A stretch of 20,897 nt of DNA from CAYLLT01 sp964591605 (GTDB taxonomy: Bacteria > Planctomycetota > Phycisphaerae > UBA1845 > PWPN01): the NCBI GenBank assembly GCA_964591605.1, contig CAZQEN010000103.1, forward strand, positions 1-20,897, read 5' to 3'. The notes beneath the pieces were generated by a model. That model was given only the letters and a program-made list of their open reading frames with translations. It searched no databases and was not told where the DNA came from. Made by a program: the position numbers and the translations under genes. This document shows, one piece after another, positions 15,083 through 20,897 of the stretch. Every line of letters starts with the position of its first letter. The stretch's first letter is position 1.

Positions 15083-16116
15083 TTTCGGTGCTTGACATGA
15101 CGCAGGAGCTCCAGCAGACCATCGTCCTGGCCCATGGCGGGGGGGGCGAGCTGACGCGCCGCCTGGTGGCCGAGCACATCCTGCCCCGAATCACCAATCC
15201 CCTGCTGGCTCCGCTCACGGACGGCGCGATTCTGAGCCCCGTGCGCGGCCCCCTGGCATTCACCACGGATGCATTTGTCGTTCAGCCGCTGGAATTTCCC
15301 GGAGGCGATATCGGCCGCCTCGCCGTCTGCGGCACAGTCAACGATCTGGCCGTCATGGGGGCGCATCCGCTCGCCCTGAGCCTTGCCCTCATCATGGAAG
15401 AGGGGCTCGATTTCTCCATCCTCGATCGCATCGTCGGTTCGATTGCCGCCGCTGCGCAGGAGGCGGGCGTTGCCATCGCGACCGGCGACACGAAAGTCGT
15501 CGAGAAGCGGGGGGGTGACGGCCTGCTGATTACCACCTCCGGCATCGGAGAAGTGCGCCAAAAGACCCAACTGGGTGCGGCGCAAATCGCAGCCGGCGAC
15601 GCCGTACTGGTCAACGGAGGCATCGCCGAGCATGGTCTGGCCGTCATGTCGGTCCGCGAGGGTCTCTCGTTTCAGACCCGCCTGCGCAGCGATGTCGCGC
15701 CCCTGAACGGACTGCTCGACGCGCTCCTCAGCGACGTCCCCGAGACAAGATTCCTGCGCGACCCGACCCGCGGCGGCCTGGCCGGCGTGCTGGCTGATCT
15801 CGCGGAGGAGACCGGCCTGAGCATCGAACTCGACGAAGCTGCCATTCCGATCTCCCGCGTCGCCCGCCACACCGCCGAGATGCTCGGTCTCGACCCGCTC
15901 TCGGTGGCGAACGAGGGCAAAGTCGTGATGGTGGTGCCGGCCTCCTGCGCCGAACGGGCCCTGCGCGCGTGCCGAGGGCACCCGCTGGGACACGAGGCGG
16001 CCGTCATCGGCCGGTTCGTGACCGGCACGCCGCCCCTTGTCGAGATCGAGACCCGCGCCGGCGGAAGACGGATCGTGCAGCGGCCTTACGGCGAGGAATT
16101 GCCGCGGATTTGCTAG
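15079..16116 (+). CDS. hypE: Hydrogenase maturation dehydratase HypE
   Basis: HypE is an AIR-synthase/ThiL-fold ATPase that dehydrates the thiocarbamate on its C-terminal cysteine to thiocyanate, the cyanide donor. The protein has 345 residues. It shows the N-terminal glycine-rich AHGGGGELTRRL, TTDAFVVQPLEFPGGDIG and CGTVNDLAVMGA. GGDGLLITTSGIG, RDPTRGGLAGVLADLAEE and NEGKVVMVVP follow. It ends exactly in PRIC, so the terminal cysteine is intact and the protein should be functional. The GTG at 15079 overlaps the hypD stop by 4 bp (GTGA). The hyp block ends here without hypA or hypB; those nickel-insertion genes must lie elsewhere or be absent. Confidence 0.96.
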   Translation: MISVLDMTQELQQTIVLAHGGGGELTRRLVAEHILPRITNPLLAPLTDGAILSPVRGPLAFTTDAFVVQPLEFPGGDIGRLAVCGTVNDLAVMGAHPLALSLALIMEEGLDFSILDRIVGSIAAAAQEAGVAIATGDTKVVEKRGGDGLLITTSGIGEVRQKTQLGAAQIAAGDAVLVNGGIAEHGLAVMSVREGLSFQTRLRSDVAPLNGLLDALLSDVPETRFLRDPTRGGLAGVLADLAEETGLSIELDEAAIPISRVARHTAEMLGLDPLSVANEGKVVMVVPASCAERALRACRGHPLGHEAAVIGRFVTGTPPLVEIETRAGGRRIVQRPYGEELPRIC

Positions 16117-16123
16117 GTGATTC

Positions 16124-16645
16124 ATGACGACACTGACACAGGTTCACGAAGGAATCAGCCGAAGCGGAGCCGTGCAGGCCCCGTTCGAGAAGGCGCTCTT
16201 CGACGAGCTTCAGACCGCCATCGCCTTCTATCAGCGCTCACCCGACTCGCTCATCCAGATCCTGCACCGTGCCCAGGAACTCTTCGGCTATCTGCGCGAG
16301 GACGTGATCCGCTACATCAGCGTCGAGCTGCGCGTCCCCATCAGCCGCGTCTACGGCGTGATCGGGTTCTATTCGTTCTTCTCCCGCATTCCCCAAGGCA
16401 AGTATCCGGTGAGCGTGTGCATGGGAACGGCCTGCTACGTCCGCGGCGCTGAGCAGCTCATGCGGGCATTCGAGAACCAGTTGGGCATCAAGCAGCGCGA
16501 GACCACCGTCGACGGACGGTTCAGTCTGCGGTGCGTCCGCTGCGTGGGCGCATGCGGTCTGGCCCCGGTGGCCATGGTCGGCAAGGATCTGCACAGCCAG
16601 ATCCGCACCGATCAGATCAAGAAACTGCTGAAGGCGTACAAGTGA
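16124..16645 (+). CDS. Hydrogenase diaphorase subunit, NuoE/HoxE/HydC-like [2Fe-2S] protein
   Basis: This is a 173-residue thioredoxin-fold [2Fe-2S] subunit of the NADH-dehydrogenase 24-kDa family. The cluster ligands are C99 and C104 (CMGTAC) and C140 and C144 (CVGAC). The N-terminal helical bundle (about 25-90, LIQILHRAQELFGYLREDV and RVYGVIGFYSFFSRIP) docks on the NuoF-like partner. Length matches HoxE, HydC and HndA. The ATG at 16124 has AGGTGA at close spacing and lies 7 bp after hypE, so maturation and structural genes probably share a transcript. The small subunit downstream identifies this as part of a hydrogenase rather than complex I or a formate dehydrogenase. By analogy I would call it hydC or hoxE; the choice depends on phylogeny. 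Confidence 0.9.
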   Translation: MTTLTQVHEGISRSGAVQAPFEKALFDELQTAIAFYQRSPDSLIQILHRAQELFGYLREDVIRYISVELRVPISRVYGVIGFYSFFSRIPQGKYPVSVCMGTACYVRGAEQLMRAFENQLGIKQRETTVDGRFSLRCVRCVGACGLAPVAMVGKDLHSQIRTDQIKKLLKAYK

Positions 16646-16683
16646 GCAGTGAGGTGCATCCGAAATACAGGGGCGTGTCCCTT

Positions 16684-16758
16684 GGGTGGCATGGGCAGCG
16701 TACTCGCTGCCCGTGCGAACGGGTTACGGGCAATCTGCATCCGCGCTTGCGGATACAG
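16684..16758. repeat. Dispersed palindromic element, copy C
   Basis: The element begins GGGTGGCAT followed by the family hairpin GGGCAGC-N6-GCTGCCC (16693-16712). Arms TGCCCGT/ACGGGCA follow (16708-16714 and 16725-16731). A third hairpin, CTGCATCCGC-GCTT-GCGGATACAG (16735-16758), has one mismatch in ten pairs. The first 32 bases equal copy B read on the other strand. It fills the 140-bp gap between the HydC- and HydB-like genes. Confidence 0.75.
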
Positions 16759-16785
16759 GCTGCCGCACTCCGTGCGAGATAGACG

Positions 16786-18672
16786 ATGACGGCCAGAGAA
16801 CTCAATGAATGGCGCGAGCGGATGTGGCTTGAGATGAACCTGCGCCTGGGCAAGGCGCCGCCCGGCGCCCCCGAGGGGCGCTACCGGCGGCGCGAGGTGC
16901 TCGTCTGCGCGGGCGGGGCCTGCGTGAGCTGCAACAACGCCGCCGTGACCACGGCCCTGCGCGACGAGATCGGCCGGCGCGGCCTGGCCGACTGCGTCAA
17001 CCTGGTCGAAACCGGCTGCGTGGGCTGCTGCGATCTGGGCGTCGTGGTTCAGATCATTCCCGACCGTGTGCTGTATCGCAAGGTCAAGGCCGCCGACGTG
17101 CCGGCCATCGTGCAGCGGCACCTGATGAACAACGAGATCGTCACCGAGCTGCTGCACCGCCGCGACAATCAGAGCGAGCCGTACGTTCACCCCGAAGACA
17201 TGCCGTTCTTCAAGCGCCAGCAGAAGATCGTCCTCGAGAACTGCGGGCTCATCGATCCCCAGGATATCGGCGAGTACGTCGGCGTGGACGGCTATCAGGG
17301 CCTGTCCCGCGCCCTCCACGAGATGTCCCCGCAGCAGGTGATCGCCGAAGTGCTCAAGAGCGGCCTCCGCGGGCGCGGCGGGGGTGGGTTCACCACCGGA
17401 AAGAAGTGGGAACTGCTCGCCGCGGCACCCGGCCCGGTCAAATACGTCATCTGCAACGGCGACGAGGGCGACCCGGGCGCATTCATGGACCGCAGCGTCC
17501 TCGAGAGCGACCCGCATCGCGTGATCGAGGGCATGATCATCGCCGGCTATGCCACCGGCGCGCAGCGCGGCGTGTTTTACGTCCGGGCGGAATACCCCCT
17601 GGCCATCCGCCGCCTCCAGATCGCCCTGGACCACGCCCGCAAGGTCGACATGCTCGGCCAGCGCGTGCTGGGCAGCGATTTCTCCTTCGATGCGGAGATC
17701 CGCGTGGGCGCGGGCGCGTTCGTCTGCGGCGAAGAGACCGCCCTGATCGCATCCGTCGAGGGCCGGCGCGGACAGCCCCGCCCGCGGCCCCCGTTCCCCA
17801 CCCAGGCCGGCCTCTTCGGCAGGCCGACCATGATCAACAACGTCGAAACCCTCGCCAACATCCCGCCCATCATCCGGCGGGGGGGCGAGTGGTACGGCAA
17901 GATCGGCATGCCCGGCAGCTCCGGTACGAAGGTCTTCGCCCTCGCCGGCCAGATCAGGAACACCGGCCTTGTCGAAGTCCCTATGGGCATGACCCTCCGC
18001 GAGCTTGTCTTCGAGATCGGCGGTGGCATTCCCGACGGCCGACAGTTCAAGGCTGCCCAGACCGGCGGACCGTCCGGCGGCTGCATCCCCGCCGAGTTCC
18101 TCGATACCCCGCTCGATTTTGACTCGCTGCAGAAGATCGGCTCCATCATGGGCAGCGGCGGGCTCATCGTCATGGACGAGACCTCATGCATGGTCGACGT
18201 CGCCCGGTTCTTCATGGATTTCTGCGTCGATGAGTCCTGCGGCAAGTGCCCGCCGTGCCGCGTGGGCACCAAACAGATGCTCCACACGCTCAGCAAAATC
18301 ACCAAAGGCGAGGCGGGCGAGCACGATCTCGAGCGTCTCCAGGAGCTCTGCGGCACCGTGGCCGCGGCCAGTCTCTGCGGCCTGGGCATGACGGCCCCCA
18401 ATCCCGTCCGCAGCACGATGCGCTACTTCATGAACGAGTACGAAACGCACATCCGCGACCACAAATGCCCCGCCGGCGTCTGCCGCCACCTGCTCACCTT
18501 CGCGATCACCCTCGAGACGTGCACCGGCTGCAGCATGTGCTTCAAGATCTGCCCGGCCAACGCGATTCATAAGCACGACGGGCTCAAGAAATACCGGATC
18601 GATCCCGATGCCTGCACCCACTGCGGCTCCTGCTTCGATGTGTGCCGCTTCGGGTCTGTGACGAAGAACTGA
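16786..18672 (+). CDS. Hydrogenase diaphorase subunit, NuoF/HoxF/HydB-like flavo-iron-sulfur protein
   Basis: This is the 628-residue NAD(H)-binding subunit. Domains in order are: an N-terminal thioredoxin-like [2Fe-2S] domain (C41, C46, C78, C82); the NuoF core with FMN motif GRGGGGFTTG (196-205) and NADH motif GDEGDPGAFMDR (225-236); FVCGEETALIASVEG (312-326); a [4Fe-4S] site C485, C488, C491 and C531; and a C-terminal 2[4Fe-4S] ferredoxin domain (C579, C582, C585, C589 and C610, C613, C616, C620). The stretch THIRDHKCPAGVC (554-566) resembles the His/Cys zinc site described for HydB. This full set, including the ferredoxin tail, is the HydB/HndC pattern of electron-bifurcating hydrogenases; plain NuoF and many HoxF proteins lack the tail. 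The start ATG has only a weak GAGA upstream. The next gene follows after 1 bp. Confidence 0.93.
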   Translation: MTARELNEWRERMWLEMNLRLGKAPPGAPEGRYRRREVLVCAGGACVSCNNAAVTTALRDEIGRRGLADCVNLVETGCVGCCDLGVVVQIIPDRVLYRKVKAADVPAIVQRHLMNNEIVTELLHRRDNQSEPYVHPEDMPFFKRQQKIVLENCGLIDPQDIGEYVGVDGYQGLSRALHEMSPQQVIAEVLKSGLRGRGGGGFTTGKKWELLAAAPGPVKYVICNGDEGDPGAFMDRSVLESDPHRVIEGMIIAGYATGAQRGVFYVRAEYPLAIRRLQIALDHARKVDMLGQRVLGSDFSFDAEIRVGAGAFVCGEETALIASVEGRRGQPRPRPPFPTQAGLFGRPTMINNVETLANIPPIIRRGGEWYGKIGMPGSSGTKVFALAGQIRNTGLVEVPMGMTLRELVFEIGGGIPDGRQFKAAQTGGPSGGCIPAEFLDTPLDFDSLQKIGSIMGSGGLIVMDETSCMVDVARFFMDFCVDESCGKCPPCRVGTKQMLHTLSKITKGEAGEHDLERLQELCGTVAAASLCGLGMTAPNPVRSTMRYFMNEYETHIRDHKCPAGVCRHLLTFAITLETCTGCSMCFKICPANAIHKHDGLKKYRIDPDACTHCGSCFDVCRFGSVTKN

Positions 18673-18673
18673 G

Positions 18674-20773
18674 ATGAGCACGATTCAACTCACCATCAAC
18701 GGCCAGGAAGTTACCGGCCAGTCCGGCCAGACCGTGCTGGATCTGTGCCGTGCGTCGGGTATTTACATCCCGACGCTCTGCCAGTACGAGGGTCTCTCCA
18801 ATGTCGGCGCCTGCCGTCTGTGCATTGTGGAGATCGAGGGCCAGCGCCGGCCCGTACCTTCCTGCACCACTCCCGCCGCCGACCGCATGGTCATCAAGAC
18901 CGATACTCCGCAGCTCGAGGACCTGCGCCGCCAGACGATCGAGCTGCTCTTCTCCGAGCGCAACCACATCTGCCCGTTCTGCCCGCGCAGCGGCTACTGC
19001 GAATTGCAGACCGCCGGCTACCGCAGCCGCATGGATCACGTCCGCTACGACTACTGCCTGCCGATGCTCGAGATGGACAACTCGCACCGGCACATCGCCC
19101 TCGATCACAACCGCTGCATCCTCTGTACGCGATGCATCCGGGCCTGCGATGAGTGGGTCGGGGCGCACGTCCTCGACATGGATCACCGCGGCTTCAATGC
19201 CCTGCTTATCGCCGATACCGGCGTGCCCCTCGGCGAGTCATCGTGCGTCTCCTGCGGCACCTGCGTCTCCGTCTGCCCAACCGGCGCCCTGTTCGAGAAA
19301 CGCAGCGCCCACTGGCAGGGACGCCTCCCGCCCAACCGCCAGGTGACCATCTGCCCGGGTTGCGGCGTCGGTTGCCGGATTTCAGTCTCCGTGCGCCACC
19401 GCCAGATCGGAGAGATTCAGTCCGCGGGCGGGCCGAGCGGCAATCGCGTCCTCTGCGAACGCGGGCGCTTCGGCCTGGTCGAGCCGGGAAAGCCGCGCGT
19501 CAAACAGATCGCCATCCGCAGAGGCAACGACTGGATGCCCCGCCCGCTCGCCGACGTGCTGGCCGACTGCTCGCGCCGCCTGAACTCCGCCCCCGTCAAG
19601 GCCGACCCGCAGCGAGTCGTGGCCATGATCAGCCCGCGCCTGCCGCTCGAAACGATCGCCGCCGCCTCCAATTTCCTGCAGAACGTCGTCGGCAGCAACC
19701 GATGGACGCTCCTCGACCGCACCAATTCCCCCGCCGTCCGTCAGGGGCTCGGAATGAACGGCAAGCCCGTCCCGCTGGCCACCCTCGCCGATCTCGACGA
19801 GGCCGATCTGTTTCTGCTCCTCGGCTGCAACCTCGGGCGCTCGCACGGCGTCGTCGCTTCTTACGTCCGACGAGCGGCCCTGCACCGCCGCGCCCGCATC
19901 GTCAAGATCAATCCGCGGCACACCTGGCTCACCGACTGGACCGATCTGCACATCCAGGTCGAACGCGGCAAAGACGCCCTCGTCCTGGCCGGCATCCTCA
20001 AGTATCTGATCGACATGGGTGTCACGAACGCCGAGGTACCCAAGGAACTCGCGACCCGTCTGGCCGCGCTCGACGATGACGACATGCGCCTGGTGACCGG
20101 CATCCCCGGAGCCGAGCTGCGCCGCGCCGCCGAGCTGTACGGCCGCGCCGAGCGCCCCATGATCATCTGCGGCAGCGGCCTGACCCGCAGCGGGCCGCAG
20201 GGCATGACCGCCGCCCTCAATCTGGTCAAGGCCATGAACCGCCGCACCTCCTCCGGTCGATGGCGGCTCATGGAGGCCGCGATGGGCGCCAACAGCGCCG
20301 GCAGCCGTGTCCTGGGCGACGGAGAGCTGGACCTCGGCGCGTTCGATCCCCATACCGCCGAACTGGCGTTCGTTCTGCTCGGCGACGATGACCGCGGCTG
20401 GCCGCGCGAATGGATCGAGGACCTCCGAACGGTCACCTACGTCGTCGCCATGACCGCTCGCGAACACGACATCCTCGACTCCGCCAACGTCGTGCTCCCG
20501 ACCGCCACCTGGGTCGAACGTGCTGGTGGTTACCTCAACCTCGAGGGCCGCCTCCAGCAGGGCAATGCGCTCATGGAGCGCCCTGAGGCTTGCGTCGATG
20601 AAATCGAGTTTTTCCAGGAACTGGCGAAGGCCTGGCGCGGACCGAGCTGTCACTGGTCCCCCCCGGGACTTCCCGAGGGACTCCGAAACCTCGGCGACGG
20701 GCACCTCGTGCCCTGCGACGTGCAGACCCCGGCCCTGGACTTCAGCGGCCTGGAGGCCCTCGCCGCGGACTGA
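18674..20773 (+). CDS. Hydrogenase electron-transfer subunit, NuoG/HoxU-like with molybdopterin-type C-terminal fold
   Basis: The protein has 699 residues. The N-terminal part has a [2Fe-2S] domain (C36, C47, C50, C64), a His-Cys [4Fe-4S] site (H98, C100, C103, C109) and a 2[4Fe-4S] ferredoxin (C148, C151, C154, C158 and C191, C194, C197, C201). Next comes a molybdopterin-oxidoreductase-type [4Fe-4S] domain (C227, C230, C234, C261) and fold, running to the SANVVLPTATWVERAGGYLNLEGR-like segment (603-626). At the place of the catalytic Cys/Sec of formate dehydrogenases the sequence reads DRTNSPAVRQGLG (348-360), with no Cys or Sec. The C-terminal dinucleotide-binding domain appears absent. No [FeFe] H-cluster motifs occur. 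It is therefore an electron conduit like NuoG, standing where HoxU or HydA would be, between the HydB-like subunit and the [NiFe] small subunit. Confidence 0.88.
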   Translation: MSTIQLTINGQEVTGQSGQTVLDLCRASGIYIPTLCQYEGLSNVGACRLCIVEIEGQRRPVPSCTTPAADRMVIKTDTPQLEDLRRQTIELLFSERNHICPFCPRSGYCELQTAGYRSRMDHVRYDYCLPMLEMDNSHRHIALDHNRCILCTRCIRACDEWVGAHVLDMDHRGFNALLIADTGVPLGESSCVSCGTCVSVCPTGALFEKRSAHWQGRLPPNRQVTICPGCGVGCRISVSVRHRQIGEIQSAGGPSGNRVLCERGRFGLVEPGKPRVKQIAIRRGNDWMPRPLADVLADCSRRLNSAPVKADPQRVVAMISPRLPLETIAAASNFLQNVVGSNRWTLLDRTNSPAVRQGLGMNGKPVPLATLADLDEADLFLLLGCNLGRSHGVVASYVRRAALHRRARIVKINPRHTWLTDWTDLHIQVERGKDALVLAGILKYLIDMGVTNAEVPKELATRLAALDDDDMRLVTGIPGAELRRAAELYGRAERPMIICGSGLTRSGPQGMTAALNLVKAMNRRTSSGRWRLMEAAMGANSAGSRVLGDGELDLGAFDPHTAELAFVLLGDDDRGWPREWIEDLRTVTYVVAMTAREHDILDSANVVLPTATWVERAGGYLNLEGRLQQGNALMERPEACVDEIEFFQELAKAWRGPSCHWSPPGLPEGLRNLGDGHLVPCDVQTPALDFSGLEALAAD

Positions 20774-20824
20774 GCGGATGGATGACGCGGGTCGGGTGTC
20801 GGGCCTGCGAAGGAATCACTGGTT

Positions 20825-20897
20825 ATGCCCAAAAAACGAATTGCGACTGTATGGCTGTGCGGGTGCTCCGGATGCCATATGTCGGTCCTGGACCTCG
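20825..20897 (+). CDS. [NiFe]-hydrogenase small subunit (HoxY/HydS type), first 24 codons only
   Basis: The window ends 24 codons into this gene. TVWLCGCSGCHMSVLDL is the N-terminus of group 3 [NiFe]-hydrogenase small subunits; the CxxC (C14, C17) gives the first two ligands of the proximal [4Fe-4S] cluster. GCSGCHMS is closer to NAD-linked HoxY-type subunits than to MvhG-type subunits, where a glutamate replaces the His-Met pair. The ATG at 20825 has AAGGA 10 nt upstream and lies 51 bp after the NuoG-like gene. This start identifies the whole set as a [NiFe] hydrogenase and explains the hyp genes. The large subunit (hoxH/hydL) is expected next. Confidence 0.87.
   Translation, partial: MPKKRIATVWLCGCSGCHMSVLDL

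Noticed and set aside
18674..20773. [FeFe] hydrogenase catalytic subunit (HydA)
   Set aside because: The N-terminal Fe-S domains resemble HydA, but none of the three H-cluster signature motifs is present and a [NiFe] small subunit follows.
18674..20773. Active formate dehydrogenase alpha subunit
   Set aside because: The Fe4S4 domain is there, but the catalytic Cys/Sec position and the C-terminal cofactor-binding domain are missing. There is no in-frame TGA suggesting selenocysteine.

Overview
The window is GC-rich and densely coded. It looks like part of a chromosome from an anaerobic or facultatively anaerobic Gram-negative bacterium: there is an outer-membrane OprB-type porin, a lipoprotein, a ferredoxin-dependent pyruvate oxidoreductase and an NAD/ferredoxin-linked [NiFe] hydrogenase. 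Heptanucleotide tracts and small dispersed palindromic elements recall planctomycete-like genomes, but that placement is only a weak guess.

Layout. (i) 1-5340, carbon uptake and activation: acetyl-CoA synthetase (partial, minus) follows an OprB-like porin (minus). A cytochrome c'-like lipoprotein (plus) is divergent from the porin. An OFA-type major facilitator with an unusual insertion (minus) converges on the lipoprotein. (ii) 5706-10587, a minus-strand pyruvate:ferredoxin oxidoreductase cluster: a delta (ferredoxin) subunit with a long N-terminal extension, a fused alpha-gamma subunit, the beta subunit, and a DUF4405-like membrane protein with several histidines. (iii) 10588-10994, a divergent control region holding inverted repeats and a good sigma-54 (-24/-12) promoter candidate facing right. 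(iv) 10995-16116, a plus-strand maturation block with almost every junction overlapping: an unrecognised duplicated eight-cysteine protein, then hypF, hypC, hypD, hypE. (v) 16124-20897, NuoE/HydC-, NuoF/HydB- and NuoG/HydA-like diaphorase subunits, then the first 24 codons of a [NiFe]-hydrogenase small subunit (HoxY/HydS type). The large subunit should lie just past the right edge.

Working together (inference). The porin and OFA carrier would bring in organic acids. Acetyl-CoA synthetase activates acetate. The oxidoreductase links pyruvate and acetyl-CoA through ferredoxin. The hydrogenase, whose subunits match the electron-bifurcating HydABC(SL) plan, would link H2 to ferredoxin and NAD(H). 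The Hyp proteins build its Fe(CN)2CO active site. The oxidoreductase and the hydrogenase/maturation genes diverge from one control region, which suggests coordinated expression.

The main novelties are: the duplicated eight-cysteine protein heading the hyp block; the N-terminal extension on the ferredoxin subunit; a NuoG-like subunit with a molybdopterin-type fold that seems to have lost its catalytic residue; and a three-copy palindromic repeat family inserted between co-directional genes of metabolic units. No tRNA, rRNA, CRISPR array, transposase or phage gene was seen.
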